Shown here one piece after another: positions 1-10,395 of a stretch of DNA of 54,282 nucleotides. The DNA comes from Betaproteobacteria bacterium (GTDB lineage Bacteria; Pseudomonadota; Gammaproteobacteria; Burkholderiales; Burkholderiaceae_C), in contig VGHR01000006.1 of the NCBI GenBank assembly GCA_016868205.1, positions 1 through 54,282 of the forward strand. Reading direction: 5' to 3'. The stretch's first letter is position 1. Every line of letters begins with the position of its first letter. Position numbers and translations under genes: made by a program. A model generated the notes under the pieces. That model worked only from the letters and a program-made list of their open reading frames with translations, was not told the DNA's origin and searched no databases.

Positions 1-172
1 CAACCCGGGTCGCACGCTCGAGTTCGGCAATGCGCTGGCTCATGGCCGCCTTGCTCACGCCCAGCCGCGCCGCAGCCGCGGTAAAACTGCCGTGTTGAGC
101 CAGGGTGCTGAGCCAATACAGGTGGCCCCAAAGGCCGCCGATTTTTTGCAGGTCCATGTCGGTATTGTTCAT
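1..172 (-). CDS. LysR-family transcriptional regulator, N-terminal part (cut by window edge)
   Basis: The reading frame opens at ATG 172 on the minus strand and runs off the window after 57 codons. It encodes the DNA-binding helix-turn-helix of a LysR-type regulator: the segment GSFTAAAARLGVSKAAMSQ followed by RIAELER is typical of helices 2 and 3. ATG 157 (MDLQKIGG) is an alternative start. The gene is divergent from the methylmalonate-semialdehyde dehydrogenase gene, the usual placement for a LysR protein that controls its neighbour, so a role in regulating that gene is inferred. The effector-binding domain lies outside the window, so the ligand cannot be judged. Confidence 0.85.
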   Translation of the reverse strand, partial: MNNTDMDLQKIGGLWGHLYWLSTLAQHGSFTAAAARLGVSKAAMSQRIAELERATRV

Positions 173-176
173 CAAT

Positions 177-193
177 CTGAACAATCCGTTCAG
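177..193. promoter_or_regulatory. Inverted repeat between lysR-type gene and mmsA (candidate operator)
   Basis: CTGAAC-AATCC-GTTCAG is a perfect 6-base inverted repeat with a 5-base spacer. It begins five bases upstream of the regulator's ATG, in the 135-base gap shared with the divergent mmsA gene. LysR proteins bind dyad sites in such gaps, but the strict T-N11-A spacing is not matched, so the assignment is tentative. Confidence 0.4.
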
Positions 194-307
194 CATCCGG
201 CGCTTGTAAGGACTCTGCAGCCTGCCTAGACTCACGGTTGTATTTGGTGCTGCCTACGGGTCGAGCGCGAACCCTGCGCAGCTAGAGGCCGGCGCCTAGG
301 AGGCCAT

Positions 308-1819
308 GTGAACACCCCTTTCATCAATCACTACATCGCCGGCCGGCGCAGTGCGGGCCGCTCGGAACGCAGCCAGCCCGTCAGCAACCCAGCCACAGGC
401 GCTCTGACCGGGCGCGTCCGCTTGGCCAATGCGGCCGATGTGGCGTCCGCGGTGGCTGCCGCGCGGGAGGCCTTCCCGGCCTGGGCCGACACACCTGCGC
501 TGCGCCGGGCGCGGGTCATGTTCAAGTTTCTCGAGCTGCTCAATGCCCAGCGCGACACGCTCGCGCACATGATCACCGCCGAGCATGGCAAGGTGTTTAC
601 CGATGCGCAGGGCGAGGTCACGCGTGGCATTGAAATCGTCGAATTCGCCACCGGCATCCCGCAACTGCTCAAGGGCGACTACACCGAGCAGGTCTCCACC
701 GGCATCGACAACTGGACGATGCGTCAGCCCCTGGGGGTGGTGGCGGGCATCACGCCGTTCAACTTCCCGGTGATGGTGCCCATGTGGATGTTCCCGCTGG
801 CTATTGCCGCGGGCAACACTTTCGTGCTCAAGCCCAGCCCGCTGGACCCCAGCCCCAGCCTCTTCATGGCCGACCTGCTCAAGCAGGCCGGCCTGCCCGA
901 GGGGGGTTTCAATGTGGTGCAGGGCGACAAGGAGGCCGTCGACGCGCTGCTGGTGCACCCGCAGGTGCAGGCCATCAGCTTTGTCGGCTCCACCCCGATT
1001 GCCAATGCCATCTACGAGACCGGGGCGCGCCACGGCAAGCGGGTGCAGGCCCTGGGCGGGGCCAAGAACCACATGGTGGTGATGCCCGATGCCGACCTGG
1101 ACCAGGCCGTCGATGCCCTGATCGGGAGCGCCTACGGCTCAGCGGGCGAGCGCTGCATGGCCATCAGTGTGGCCGTTCTGGTTGGCGATGTGGCCGACAA
1201 GATCGTGCCCAAGCTGATCGAGCGCACGAGGGCCCTCAAGGTGCTGGACGGCGAGAACCTGGCGGCCGAGATGGGCCCCATCGTCACCGAGGCGGCGCGC
1301 AGCCGCATCCGCGGTTACATCGATGCAGGCGTGGCTGAAGGCGCCAAGCTGCTGGTGGACGGCCGCCAGTTCAACGGCGCCCAAGCCGGCCAGGGCTGCG
1401 ACCACGGTTTCTGGCTTGGCGGCACGCTATTCGACCAGGTGACGACCGACATGAAGATCTACAAGGAAGAGATCTTCGGCCCGGTGCTCTCCTGCGTGCG
1501 CGTACCCGACTTTGCCCGGGCGGTGCAGATCATCAACGACCACGAGTTCGGCAACGGGGTGAGTTGCTTCACCCGTGACGGCAATGTAGCGCGCGAGTTT
1601 GCGCGCCGCATTCAGGTCGGGATGGTGGGCATCAATGTGCCGATTCCGGTGCCTATGGCCTGGCACGGCTTCGGCGGCTTCAAGCGCAGCCTTTTTGGCG
1701 ATATGCACGCCTATGGGGAAGAGGGCGTGCGCTTTTACACCAAGCAAAAGTCCATCATGCAACGCTGGCCTGAAAGCACCCCCAAAGGGGCTGAGTTCGT
1801 AATGCCGACCGCCCGCTAG
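308..1819 (+). CDS. mmsA: CoA-acylating methylmalonate-semialdehyde dehydrogenase
   Basis: This 503-residue aldehyde dehydrogenase oxidises methylmalonate (or malonate) semialdehyde with NAD+ and CoA to propionyl-CoA (or acetyl-CoA), in valine and related catabolism. The NAD-binding and catalytic domains are intact. The catalytic cysteine is Cys283 in the segment [11 protein letters not shown], and the family-typical LGGAKNH replaces the ELGGK of ordinary aldehyde dehydrogenases. Length matches MmsA proteins. Translation starts at GTG 308, four bases after a strong AGGAGG (298-303). An ATG at 306-308 overlaps this start out of frame and is followed at once by TGA. The divergent LysR gene is its likely regulator. 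Confidence 0.93.
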   Translation: MNTPFINHYIAGRRSAGRSERSQPVSNPATGALTGRVRLANAADVASAVAAAREAFPAWADTPALRRARVMFKFLELLNAQRDTLAHMITAEHGKVFTDAQGEVTRGIEIVEFATGIPQLLKGDYTEQVSTGIDNWTMRQPLGVVAGITPFNFPVMVPMWMFPLAIAAGNTFVLKPSPLDPSPSLFMADLLKQAGLPEGGFNVVQGDKEAVDALLVHPQVQAISFVGSTPIANAIYETGARHGKRVQALGGAKNHMVVMPDADLDQAVDALIGSAYGSAGERCMAISVAVLVGDVADKIVPKLIERTRALKVLDGENLAAEMGPIVTEAARSRIRGYIDAGVAEGAKLLVDGRQFNGAQAGQGCDHGFWLGGTLFDQVTTDMKIYKEEIFGPVLSCVRVPDFARAVQIINDHEFGNGVSCFTRDGNVAREFARRIQVGMVGINVPIPVPMAWHGFGGFKRSLFGDMHAYGEEGVRFYTKQKSIMQRWPESTPKGAEFVMPTAR

Positions 1820-1929
1820 GGGCCACAAACCGGGGGCCGTCACCGGGGCCGCCCGTTCGGGGACAATAGAAGGTTTTGCGGCAGCCGGCCCCGGTCGGTC
1901 TGCCAGGACACCCCAAGAAGGAGAGCCCC

Positions 1930-3045
1930 ATGCTGATCGGCGTTCCCGCAGAAATTCTGGCGGGCGAGACACGCGTCGCGGTAACCCCCGAGACCGCCAA
2001 AAAACTTATGGCCCAGGGCCACACGGTGCGGCTGCAATCAGGGGCCGGCGTAGCCGCCAGCGCCCCCGACGAGGCGTACACCGCCCTGGGTGCGCAGATC
2101 ACCGATGCAGCCGGCGCCTACGCCTGCGACATCGTGCTCAAGGTGCGCTGTCCGCAGGAGGCCGAGGTGGGGCTGCTCAAGAGCGGCAGCACGCTCATCG
2201 GCATGCTCAACCCCTTCGACCGCGACGGACTCGCGCGTCTGGCCCAGGCCGGCGTGACCGCCTTCGCGCTCGAGGCGGCGCCGCGCACCAGCCGGGCGCA
2301 GAGCATGGATGTGCTCTCGTCCCAGGCCAACATCGCCGGCTACAAGGCCGTCATGATGGCAGCCGAGCGCTACCAGCGATTTTTCCCCATGCTCATGACG
2401 GCTGCCGGCACGGTCAAGGCCGCCCGCGTGGTGATTTTGGGCGTGGGCGTGGCCGGCTTGCAGGCCATTGCCACGGCCAAGCGCCTGGGCGCGGTCATCG
2501 AAGCCTCGGATGTGCGCCCCAGCGTCAAGGAACAGGTGGAGTCGCTGGGCGCCAAGTTCATCGATGTGCCTTATGAAACCCAGGAGGAAAAAGACGCGGC
2601 CGAGGGCGTGGGCGGATACGCCCGACCCATGCCACCGTCCTGGCTGGAGCGGCAAAAGCTGGAGGTGGCCAAACGCGTGGCCCAGGCCGATGTCGTCATC
2701 ACCACCGCGCTGATTCCCGGCCGACCGGCCCCGGTACTGGTGACCGAAGACATGGTCAAGGCCATGAAGCCCGGCAGCGTGATCGTGGACCTGGCCGCGC
2801 CCCAGGGCGGCAACTGCCCGCTGACCGAGCCCGGCCAAACCGTCACCAAGCACGGCGTGGTGCTGGTGGGCCAGACCAATGTGCCGGCCCTCGTGGCTGC
2901 CGACGCCAGCGCGCTCTATGCCCGCAACCTGCTGGACTTCCTCAAGCTGGTCATCACCAAGGAAGGCGCGCTCCACATCGACCTGCAGGACGACATCGTC
3001 GCCGCCTGCCTGATGGCCCAGGTCGGCCAGGTGCTGCGCGCCTGA
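1930..3045 (+). CDS. pntAA: NAD(P) transhydrogenase, alpha subunit part 1 (NAD-binding)
   Basis: This 371-residue protein is the soluble NAD(H)-binding domain I of proton-translocating transhydrogenase, which uses the proton gradient to pass hydride from NADH to NADP+. It begins [20 protein letters not shown], as in the family, after an AAGGAG at about 1917-1922. The Rossmann fingerprint [17 protein letters not shown] lies near residues 170-186. The alpha subunit is split into two genes, as in many alpha- and betaproteobacteria and unlike E. coli, where domain I and part of the membrane domain are fused. First gene of a three-gene operon. Confidence 0.95.
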   Translation: MLIGVPAEILAGETRVAVTPETAKKLMAQGHTVRLQSGAGVAASAPDEAYTALGAQITDAAGAYACDIVLKVRCPQEAEVGLLKSGSTLIGMLNPFDRDGLARLAQAGVTAFALEAAPRTSRAQSMDVLSSQANIAGYKAVMMAAERYQRFFPMLMTAAGTVKAARVVILGVGVAGLQAIATAKRLGAVIEASDVRPSVKEQVESLGAKFIDVPYETQEEKDAAEGVGGYARPMPPSWLERQKLEVAKRVAQADVVITTALIPGRPAPVLVTEDMVKAMKPGSVIVDLAAPQGGNCPLTEPGQTVTKHGVVLVGQTNVPALVAADASALYARNLLDFLKLVITKEGALHIDLQDDIVAACLMAQVGQVLRA

Positions 3046-3080
3046 TCCCCACAAGAACAAGCACCACAGGAGCCCAAGCC

Positions 3081-3398
3081 ATGGAAGCGGTTTCTCCCAC
3101 CATCATCAATCTCATCATCTTCGTGCTGGCCATCTATGTGGGCTACCATGTGGTCTGGACGGTCACCCCGGCCCTGCACACGCCGCTGATGGCCGTTACC
3201 AACGCGGTCTCGGCCATCGTGATCGTCGGCGCCATGCTGGCGGCCGCCATGACCGAAACCACCCTGGGCCAGACTATGGGCGTGCTGGCCGTGGCGCTGG
3301 CCGCGGTCAATGTCTTCGGCGGCTTCCTGGTCACGCGGCGCATGCTGGAGATGTTCAAGAAGAAAGAGAAGAAGGCCGCTGCGGGAGAGCAAAAATGA
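3081..3398 (+). CDS. pntAB: NAD(P) transhydrogenase, alpha subunit part 2 (membrane)
   Basis: This 105-residue protein has three hydrophobic helices (roughly residues 8-28, 34-58 and 64-86) and a lysine-rich cytoplasmic tail. It is the small membrane part of domain II, which with the PntB helices forms the proton channel. It lies 35 bases downstream of pntAA, with CAGGAG just before its ATG, and its stop codon overlaps the start of pntB by four bases (ATGA), suggesting translational coupling and equal stoichiometry. Confidence 0.94.
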   Translation: MEAVSPTIINLIIFVLAIYVGYHVVWTVTPALHTPLMAVTNAVSAIVIVGAMLAAAMTETTLGQTMGVLAVALAAVNVFGGFLVTRRMLEMFKKKEKKAAAGEQK

Positions 3399-4825
3399 GC
3401 ATGAACCTCGTCACGCTGCTCTACCTGGTGGCCAGTGTCTGCTTCATCCAGGCGCTCAAGGGTTTGTCGCACCCGACCACCTCCATCCGCGGCAATGTGT
3501 TCGGCATGGTCGGCATGGCCATCGCCGTGCTGACCACCGGCGCGCTCATTGTCGAGCTCTCGGGCACCGCCTCCGGGCTGGGCTATGTGCTGCTGGGCCT
3601 GGTGATCGGCGGGGCCGCCGGCACGCTCATGGCGCAGCGCGTGGAAATGACCAAAATGCCCGAGCTGGTGGCCTTCATGCACAGCATGATCGGCCTGGCG
3701 GCGGTGTTCATCGCCATTGCGGCGGTGGTCGAGCCGGCGGCTTTTGGCATCGTGGGGGCAGGCAAGGGTACGGTGGACATTCCCTACGGCAACCGACTGG
3801 AGCTTTTCCTGGGTGCAGCCATCGGTGCCATCACCTTCAGCGGCTCGGTCATTGCCTTCGGCAAGCTCTCGGGCAAGTACAAGTTCCGCCTGTTCCAGGG
3901 CGCGCCGGTGGTCTTTGCTGGCCAGCACATGGTCAACCTGGTGCTGGGTCTGGCCACCGTGGCCCTCGGGGTGTACTTCATGTTCACCGGCAGCTGGGAC
4001 GCCTTCCTGGTTCTGCTGGCCCTGTCCTTCGTGCTGGGCGTGCTCATCATCATCCCCATTGGCGGGGCCGACATGCCGGTGGTGGTGTCCATGCTCAACA
4101 GCTACTCGGGTTGGGCGGCGGCCGGTATCGGCTTTTCGCTGAACAACAGCATGCTGATCGTGGCGGGCTCGCTGGTGGGCTCCTCAGGGGCCATCCTGAG
4201 CTACATCATGTGCAAGGCTATGAACCGCTCCTTCTTCAATGTGATCCTGGGCGGTTTTGGTGGGGAGGGCGGCAGCGCAGCGCAGGGCGGCGCGGTGCAG
4301 CGCACGGCCAAGAGCGGCTCGGCCGACGATGCCGCTTTCATCATGAGCAATGCCGAGTCGGTCATCATCGTGCCGGGCTACGGCCTGGCCGTGGCGCGCG
4401 CGCAGCACGCGGTCAAAGAGCTGGCTCAAAAGCTCACCGAAAAGGGTGTGACGGTCAAGTACGCCATCCACCCGGTCGCCGGCCGGATGCCGGGACATAT
4501 GAATGTGCTGCTGGCCGAAGCGGAGGTGCCCTATGACCAGGTCTTCGAAATGGAAGACATCAATGCCGAATTCAGCCAGGCCGATGTGGCCATCATTCTG
4601 GGCGCCAACGATGTGGTGAACCCCGCCGCACATGTCAAGGGCAGCCCCATCTACGGCATGCCCATTCTGGAGGCCTACAAGGCCAAGACCGTCATCGTCA
4701 ACAAGCGCTCCATGGCTGCCGGTTACGCCGGTTTGGACAATGAATTGTTTTATTTGGATAAAACCATGATGGTTTTTGGCGATGCCAAGAAAGTGATTGA
4801 AGATATCGGCAAAGCCATCGAATAA
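3395..4825 (+). CDS. pntB: NAD(P) transhydrogenase, beta subunit
   Basis: This 476-residue subunit carries the remaining membrane helices of domain II in its first ~290 residues and the NADP(H)-binding domain III at its C-terminus. The fingerprint [12 protein letters not shown] near residue 326 and the segment [12 protein letters not shown] near residue 400 are typical of domain III. With PntAA and PntAB it forms the inner-membrane transhydrogenase that supplies NADPH. It starts at ATG 3395, overlapping pntAB; ATG 3401 is a possible second start. Confidence 0.95.
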   Translation: MSMNLVTLLYLVASVCFIQALKGLSHPTTSIRGNVFGMVGMAIAVLTTGALIVELSGTASGLGYVLLGLVIGGAAGTLMAQRVEMTKMPELVAFMHSMIGLAAVFIAIAAVVEPAAFGIVGAGKGTVDIPYGNRLELFLGAAIGAITFSGSVIAFGKLSGKYKFRLFQGAPVVFAGQHMVNLVLGLATVALGVYFMFTGSWDAFLVLLALSFVLGVLIIIPIGGADMPVVVSMLNSYSGWAAAGIGFSLNNSMLIVAGSLVGSSGAILSYIMCKAMNRSFFNVILGGFGGEGGSAAQGGAVQRTAKSGSADDAAFIMSNAESVIIVPGYGLAVARAQHAVKELAQKLTEKGVTVKYAIHPVAGRMPGHMNVLLAEAEVPYDQVFEMEDINAEFSQADVAIILGANDVVNPAAHVKGSPIYGMPILEAYKAKTVIVNKRSMAAGYAGLDNELFYLDKTMMVFGDAKKVIEDIGKAIE

Positions 4826-4919
4826 TGTCGGCCTGCGCCGCCCCCGGTGGGCAGACCGGGCGGACAGGCCGGTTCAGCCGAGGGCGGGTCTGATTCATAA
4901 ATACACAGGAGACCCTCTC

Positions 4920-6608
4920 ATGAGCACCCGCACCGACGAACGCCCCTGGCTACAAGCCTATCCGGCAGGCGTCCCCACCGATATCGACGCGTCCCAGTAC
5001 CGCTCGCTGGTCGCGATGCTGGAAGAAGGCTTCCAAAAGCACAGCGAGAAAGTCGCCTACAGCTTCCTGGGCAAGGAGTTTGGCTTCGGCTATGTCGACA
5101 GCCTGTCGCGGGCCTTTGCGGCGTATCTGCAGAGCCTGGGTCTGGCCCGCGGCGATCGGGTGGCCATCATGATGCCCAATGTGCCGCAGTACCCGGTGGC
5201 CGTGGCCGCCATCCTGCGCGCCGGCTATGTGGTGGTTAATGTCAATCCGCTCTACACCGCACGGGAACTGGAGCACCAGCTCAAGGATTCAGGCGCCAAG
5301 GCGATTGTCATCCTCGAAAATTTTGCAGCCACCCTGGAGGCTTGCATCGGCAACACACCGGTCAAGCATGTGGTGCTGGCAGCCATGGGTGATCGGCTCG
5401 GCTTGCTCAAGGGTGCGCTGGTCAACTTTGTGGTGCGCTCGGTCAAGAAAATGGTGCCGGCCTTCGCTTTGCCGCAGGCCGTGCGTTTTAATGATGCCGT
5501 GGCTCAGGGTGCCCGCGCTCCGATGCAGACGCCTGAACTCGGACCCGATGATGTGGCCGTGCTGCAGTACACCGGGGGCACAACGGGCGTCTCCAAAGGG
5601 GCGGTGCTGCTGCACCGCAATATCATCGCCAACCTGCTTCAGTCTGAAGCCTGGAATGCGCCCGCAATGGCCGCCATACCAGCCGACGAGCAGCCCACCT
5701 ATGTGTGCGCCCTGCCGCTTTACCACATCTTTGCCTTCACGGTGAACATGATGCTGGGGATGCGCTCGGGCGCCAAGAACATCCTGATTCCCAACCCACG
5801 CGATTTGCCGGCCGTGCTCAAGGAACTGGCCAAGCATCGCATCCATATGTTCCCGGCGGTCAGCACCCTCTTCAACGGCCTGGCCAACCACCCGGATTTC
5901 GGCATGGTCGATTGGACGCACCTGAAGGTCTCGCTCGGCGGCGGCATGGCGGTGCAAAGCGCCGTCGCCAAACTCTGGCTGGAGAAAACAGGCTGCCCGA
6001 TCTGCGAGGGCTATGGCCTGTCCGAGACCTCTCCTTCGGCCAGCTGCAATCCGGTCACCAGCCGAACCTTCAGCGGCACGATCGGTGTGCCCATCCCCAG
6101 CACCCGCTTCAAGCTGCTCGACGACGAAGGCCGAGAAGTCCCGCCCGGCCAACCCGGCGAGATTGCGATCAAGGGGCCGCAAGTCATGGCGGGCTACTGG
6201 CAACGGCCGGAAGAAACAGCCAAGGTCATGACGGCCGACGGCTACTTCCGATCGGGTGATATCGGTATCGTCGACGAGCGCGGCTTCTTCAAGATCGTCG
6301 ATCGCAAGAAGGACATGATCCTGGTCAGCGGCTTTAATGTTTACCCCAATGAGATCGAGGATGTGGTCGGCAAGCTAGAGGGCGTGCTCGAGGTCGCTTG
6401 CGTGGGTGTGCCAGACGACAAGCAAGGCGAGGCCGTGAAGCTGGTCATCGTCAAGAAGGACCCGGCCTTGACCGAGGCGCAGGTGCGCGAGTACTGCCGC
6501 AGCAATCTGACCGGCTACAAGCAGCCCAAGGTGGTCGAATTCCGCAGCGATCTGCCCAAGACACCGGTGGGCAAAATCCTGCGGCGGGAGTTGCGCGAAA
6601 AAGCGTGA
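4920..6608 (+). CDS. fadD: Long-chain fatty acid-CoA ligase
   Basis: This 562-residue acyl-adenylate enzyme activates fatty acids to acyl-CoA with ATP and CoA at the start of beta-oxidation. The ATP-binding motif YTGGTTGVSKGA is near residue 217, GYGLSETSP near 361, the hinge/adenylate motif around GDIGIVDERG and VDRKKDMI near 440-465, and the catalytic lysine in PKTPVGKILRRE near 552. The start at ATG 4920 follows ACAGGAGA; the frame is open further upstream but has no better site. The nearby bktB thiolase could act later in the same degradation. Confidence 0.92.
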   Translation: MSTRTDERPWLQAYPAGVPTDIDASQYRSLVAMLEEGFQKHSEKVAYSFLGKEFGFGYVDSLSRAFAAYLQSLGLARGDRVAIMMPNVPQYPVAVAAILRAGYVVVNVNPLYTARELEHQLKDSGAKAIVILENFAATLEACIGNTPVKHVVLAAMGDRLGLLKGALVNFVVRSVKKMVPAFALPQAVRFNDAVAQGARAPMQTPELGPDDVAVLQYTGGTTGVSKGAVLLHRNIIANLLQSEAWNAPAMAAIPADEQPTYVCALPLYHIFAFTVNMMLGMRSGAKNILIPNPRDLPAVLKELAKHRIHMFPAVSTLFNGLANHPDFGMVDWTHLKVSLGGGMAVQSAVAKLWLEKTGCPICEGYGLSETSPSASCNPVTSRTFSGTIGVPIPSTRFKLLDDEGREVPPGQPGEIAIKGPQVMAGYWQRPEETAKVMTADGYFRSGDIGIVDERGFFKIVDRKKDMILVSGFNVYPNEIEDVVGKLEGVLEVACVGVPDDKQGEAVKLVIVKKDPALTEAQVREYCRSNLTGYKQPKVVEFRSDLPKTPVGKILRRELREKA

Positions 6609-6643
6609 AGGCGGCCCACCCGCGGGCCCTGGATAATGGCGCC

Positions 6644-7162
6644 ATGCAAACGCGTTGGAAACCCAGCGTCACGGTGGCGGCCATCATCGAGCGAACCCAC
6701 AAAGGCCGTACCGAGTTTTTGCTGGTCGAGGAAATGACGCAGGAGGGCTTGCGGCTGAATAACCCGGCCGGCCACCTGGATCCCGGCGAGAGTCCTGTGC
6801 AAGCCTGCGCCCGTGAGGCCCTGGAAGAAACGGCTCACGGCTTCGAACCCACGGCCCTGGTCGGCATCTACCTGTCACGGTTTGAGCGTGTGCGGCCAGG
6901 GCAGACGGTGGAGGACATTACCTACCTGCGCTTTGCCTTCTGTGGCGAGCTGGGCGTCTTACAGCCCGGTCGCATCTTGGACGAAGGCATTGTGCGCACC
7001 GTCTGGTTGAGCCCACAAGAAATTCGGGCCTCCCAGGACCGCCACCGCAGCCCGCTGGTCCTGCGGTGCATGGAAGACCATCTGGCCGGCCGCCGCTACG
7101 CGCTAGACCTGATCAACACCGATGCGAGTGTTTACCTCGGGGGTGCGGCAGGCGCAGCTTGA
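6644..7162 (+). CDS. Nudix hydrolase, NudJ-like
   Basis: This 172-residue protein carries the Nudix box in the form GHLDPGESPVQACAREALEE (residues ~43-62), whose glutamates bind the metal ion for hydrolysing nucleoside di- or triphosphate-linked substrates. Overall layout and the position just upstream of mnmA resemble NudJ (phosphatase active on HMP-PP and nucleotides), but the substrate cannot be fixed from sequence. It begins 35 bases after fadD. The canonical Gly near the end of the box is an alanine here. Its last 31 bases overlap a small opposite-strand frame. Confidence 0.85.
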   Translation: MQTRWKPSVTVAAIIERTHKGRTEFLLVEEMTQEGLRLNNPAGHLDPGESPVQACAREALEETAHGFEPTALVGIYLSRFERVRPGQTVEDITYLRFAFCGELGVLQPGRILDEGIVRTVWLSPQEIRASQDRHRSPLVLRCMEDHLAGRRYALDLINTDASVYLGGAAGAA

Positions 7163-7362
7163 GGCTGCCGCGGCCGCAGGACCATGGCGTCGCGCTGGCG
7201 CGGAATGACCAACTCACCGGAGCCCAGGGCGTAAGGCCGCAGCTTGGCCTGGCGGTGCTGCTCGACCGCGTCAAAACCGAGATACAGGAGCGCCGCCACC
7301 AGCAGCCAGACGGCGGCAATGGCCAGGGCGCCCAGGCGGACGGTTTGCTTGATCTCGGACAT
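7132..7362 (-). CDS. Small single-helix membrane protein, possibly a truncated gene
   Basis: This frame encodes 76 residues starting MSEIKQTVRLG, with one hydrophobic helix at about residues 9-27 and a charged tail ending in proline/alanine. I do not recognise it with certainty. The layout of a short N-terminal anchor followed by a FDAVEQHRQ segment recalls the start of membrane-anchored retropepsin-like aspartic proteases, but no DTGA catalytic motif follows, so it may be a decayed remnant. It lacks a clear ribosome-binding site and its 3' end overlaps the Nudix gene by 31 bases. A longer version would start at 7434, overlapping mnmA. Confidence 0.35.
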   Translation of the reverse strand: MSEIKQTVRLGALAIAAVWLLVAALLYLGFDAVEQHRQAKLRPYALGSGELVIPRQRDAMVLRPRQPQAAPAAPPR

Positions 7363-7421
7363 AAAGCAATGGCCATGCTGCCACAAACCGGGCTCCAAGA
7401 GGGGCGGCCGATAATCACCCC

Positions 7422-8570
7422 ATGTCAGCGTCACTCATGCGTGTGGTGGTCGGCCTCAGCGGCGGGGTGGATTCGGCCGTCAGTGCTTACTTGCTCAAGA
7501 AAGCTGGCCATGAGGTGGTCGGCATCTTCATGAAGAACTGGGAAGATGACGACGACAGCGCGTACTGCGCGTCCAATATCGACTTCGTGGACGCCGCCGC
7601 GGTGGCCGATGTGATCGGCATCGAGCTCGAGCATGTCAACTTTGCGGCCGACTACAAGGATCGCGTGTTTGCCGAGTTCCTGCGCGAATACCAGGCCGGC
7701 CGCACACCCAACCCCGACATCCTGTGCAATGCCGAGATCAAGTTCAAGGCCTTTCTCGACCACGCCCTGCGCCTGGGCGCCGAAAAGATCGCCACCGGGC
7801 ACTATGCCCGCGTGCGCCAAAGCGCCACCGGGCTTTTTGAGCTGCTCAAGGGCCTGGATCCCTCCAAAGACCAAAGCTACTTCTTGCACCGCCTGAACCA
7901 GACGCAGCTGTCCAAGACGCTGTTTCCGGTGGGCGAGCTTCACAAAACCGAGGTCCGCCGCATCGCCGATGAGATTGGCCTGCCCAACGCCAAAAAGAAG
8001 GACTCCACCGGCATTTGCTTCATTGGCGAGCAGCCGTTTCGTGAATTTCTCAATCGCTACATCGCCAAGGCGCCCGGGCCCATCAAGAACGACAACGGCC
8101 AGGTCATCGGTGAGCATGTGGGCCTGTCGTTTTACACCCTGGGCCAGCGCCAGGGTCTGGGCATCGGTGGCGTCAAGGCCAAAGGAGCCCAGCTCAAGGC
8201 GCTGCAGGCGCAGGGCCTGCGCGGCGCGGGAGAACATGCGCCCTGGTTCGTGGCGCGCAAAGACATCGAGCACAACACGCTGTGGGTGGTGCAAGGCCAT
8301 GAGCACCCCTGGCTGCTGTCGCACCGCTTGCACGCGCAAGATTGCAGCTGGGTGTCAGGGCAGCCGCCTGCACCCGGGCCGCTGGCCGCCAAGACGCGCT
8401 ACCGGCAAGCCGATGCGGCCTGCACCCTGAGCAGCGCCGAGGCGCGGCAGTGCGCATTGAACTTTGAGCAAGCCCAGTGGGCCGTCACCCCGGGCCAGTC
8501 GGCCGTGCTCTACCAGGGCGAGGTGTGTCTGGGAGGCGGGGTGATTGATGACTGCGATACGCCCTGCTGA
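7422..8570 (+). CDS. mnmA: tRNA-specific 2-thiouridylase
   Basis: MnmA (TrmU) uses ATP and relayed sulfur to make the 2-thio group of s2U34 in Glu, Gln and Lys tRNAs. The 382-residue protein has the PP-loop motif SGGVDSA at residues ~14-20 and the two redox/catalytic cysteines: Cys102 in [10 protein letters not shown] and Cys199 in STGICFIGE. The C-terminal beta-barrel is complete. ATG 7422 gives a normal N-terminus; ATG 7437 is a second possibility. MnmE and MnmG, which modify position 5 of the same uridine, are also encoded in this window. Confidence 0.96.
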   Translation: MSASLMRVVVGLSGGVDSAVSAYLLKKAGHEVVGIFMKNWEDDDDSAYCASNIDFVDAAAVADVIGIELEHVNFAADYKDRVFAEFLREYQAGRTPNPDILCNAEIKFKAFLDHALRLGAEKIATGHYARVRQSATGLFELLKGLDPSKDQSYFLHRLNQTQLSKTLFPVGELHKTEVRRIADEIGLPNAKKKDSTGICFIGEQPFREFLNRYIAKAPGPIKNDNGQVIGEHVGLSFYTLGQRQGLGIGGVKAKGAQLKALQAQGLRGAGEHAPWFVARKDIEHNTLWVVQGHEHPWLLSHRLHAQDCSWVSGQPPAPGPLAAKTRYRQADAACTLSSAEARQCALNFEQAQWAVTPGQSAVLYQGEVCLGGGVIDDCDTPC

Positions 8571-8587
8571 GCGCTGGGGATCCGGGC

Positions 8588-9058
8588 TCAAAACGGCACA
8601 TCGTCGTCCATGTCGCCAAAACCACTGTCGCTCTTGGCGGGCGCTGCGGCGCCTTGACGAGAGGCCGCAGCGGGACGGCTGTAGCCACCCCCCTCTTCAG
8701 AGCCGCCGGGTCCGCCCATGCCCTCGCGGCGGCCGAGCATTTGCATTTGGTCGGCGCGAATTTCGGTGGTGTACTTCTCCTGGCCCTGCGCATCCGTCCA
8801 CTTACGGGTGCGTAAGCTGCCTTCGACATACACCTGTGAGCCCTTGCGCAAGTATTCAGCCGCAATCTCTGCCAAACGGCCGTTAAAGACCACCCGGTGC
8901 CATTCGGTGGCTTCTTTGGTCTCGCCGGTTTGTTTGTCTTTCCAGCGGTCCGTCGTGGCAATAGTGACATTCGCAACCCGATCCCCACTGGGGAAGGTGC
9001 GCACTTCCGGGTCGCGGCCGAGGTTGCCTACGACGATGACTTTATTGACCGATGCCAT
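8588..9058 (-). CDS. ssb: Single-stranded DNA-binding protein
   Basis: The 156-residue protein has an OB-fold in residues ~1-110 (starting [19 protein letters not shown]), a flexible glycine/alanine-rich linker, and the acidic tip DMDDDVPF that recruits replication and repair partners. It protects single-stranded DNA as a tetramer. AGGAG stands just upstream of the ATG. It is convergent with mnmA and lies 24 bases downstream of an MFS transporter gene, a pairing seen in other Burkholderiales. Confidence 0.97.
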   Translation of the reverse strand: MASVNKVIVVGNLGRDPEVRTFPSGDRVANVTIATTDRWKDKQTGETKEATEWHRVVFNGRLAEIAAEYLRKGSQVYVEGSLRTRKWTDAQGQEKYTTEIRADQMQMLGRREGMGGPGGSEEGGGYSRPAAASRQGAAAPAKSDSGFGDMDDDVPF

Positions 9059-9082
9059 GATGGATCTCCTGTTGAGTCGAGT

Positions 9083-10315
9083 TTAACGGGCCGCGCCGGA
9101 TTCGACCACGCAGGCCTCCGGCGAGGACTCGTGCAGCGCAGGTGCGCGCATGGGCCAAGCCACCACCAGCCATAGCAGCATGAGCGCCGCACAGGCGAGA
9201 AACAGCCCCGACACCCCTTGAGTGCGCAGCAGCCATCCTCCCAGAGCGCCGCCCAAAAAGAAACCCAGGGACTGCAAAGTATTAAAAACCCCCAGGGCGG
9301 TTCCGCGCACTCGCGAAGACGCGAGGCGAGAGGCCATGCTGGGCTGACACGATTCAAGAATATTAAAACCGCAAAAAAACACGAACAGCAGGACCGCCAG
9401 CGCAAGCACCCCGAGGGGCTGCCCCGCCGTCCACGAAAATACCAGCTGGACGCCCGCAATCAAGGCCACCGCCAGCAGAAAGACCGCGCGCAGATAGCCC
9501 CGCCGCTCCAGCGGATACAGCGTCATGCGCAGCACGAAGAAGGAGGCCAAGACGGTGGGCAAATACACCTGCCAGTGCAGCTCCTTGACCAGGCCAGCCT
9601 GCACCAGAAGACCCGGAATCGCCACCCACATGGCCAGCTGCACCGCATGCAAAATAAAAACGCCCAGGTTCAAGCGCATGAGCTGCGCATGGGCCAGCAC
9701 CTGCGACAAGCCGGCGGCATGCCGCGCCGTGGGCCACGGAGCCTCGGGAGGCGTGAATTTAAGCACCACCGCAATACCCAGCAAGGCCATAACCGCCGTC
9801 AGTGCAAACAGGCCGCTCAGACCGACGAACTGATTGAGCCAGGGCGCGGCCATCAGGGAAAAAGCAAACACCGCTCCGATGCTCACGCCCACCAAAGTCA
9901 TGGCCTTGGTACGCACCACATCACGGGTCTGGTCGGCCAGCAGCGCCGTCACCGCGGCCGACACCGCGCCGGCCCCCTGCACCGCGCGCCCCAAAGTCAG
10001 ACCCGCCAAGGAAGTGGCCGCCATGGCCATCGCGCTACCCAGAGCAAACACCAGCAAGCCGGCGACGATGACCCGCTTGCGGCCCCAACGGTCGCTGGCC
10101 ATGCCCAAGGGAAGCTGCAGCAGGGCTTGGGTGAGGCCATAAATGCCCATGGCAAGGCCCACACGCGCCGGATCGTCACCCCCAGGAAAACGAGCCGCCT
10201 CCAAGGCGAAAACCGGCAGCACCAGAAACAAGCCCAACATTCGCATGCCGAACACCCACGACAGCGACAAGGCCGAGCGCAGCTCCAGCGGCGTCATGCG
10301 CGAAGGGTCGGCCAT
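9083..10315 (-). CDS. MFS transporter, YajR-like
   Basis: This roughly 410-residue protein has about 12 hydrophobic helices. The N-terminal pattern SWVFGMRMLGLFLVLPVFAL, then the loop motif GMASDRWGRKRVI between helices 2 and 3, place it in the major facilitator superfamily near YajR. The soluble C-terminal domain of E. coli YajR is absent. It probably exports a small molecule; the substrate is unknown. ATG 10315 is chosen as start; GTG 10351 and ATG 10297 are also possible and none has a strong ribosome-binding site. The stop is 24 bases before ssb, so the two may be cotranscribed. Confidence 0.85.
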   Translation of the reverse strand: MADPSRMTPLELRSALSLSWVFGMRMLGLFLVLPVFALEAARFPGGDDPARVGLAMGIYGLTQALLQLPLGMASDRWGRKRVIVAGLLVFALGSAMAMAATSLAGLTLGRAVQGAGAVSAAVTALLADQTRDVVRTKAMTLVGVSIGAVFAFSLMAAPWLNQFVGLSGLFALTAVMALLGIAVVLKFTPPEAPWPTARHAAGLSQVLAHAQLMRLNLGVFILHAVQLAMWVAIPGLLVQAGLVKELHWQVYLPTVLASFFVLRMTLYPLERRGYLRAVFLLAVALIAGVQLVFSWTAGQPLGVLALAVLLFVFFCGFNILESCQPSMASRLASSRVRGTALGVFNTLQSLGFFLGGALGGWLLRTQGVSGLFLACAALMLLWLVVAWPMRAPALHESSPEACVVESGAAR

Positions 10316-10395
10316 CGAAGCGGTGGAGGAGGACACTGGAGGGGCGGGCACTCAAAGAACGCATTGTCCTCGATTGCCCGAAGCGCACCAGACTT

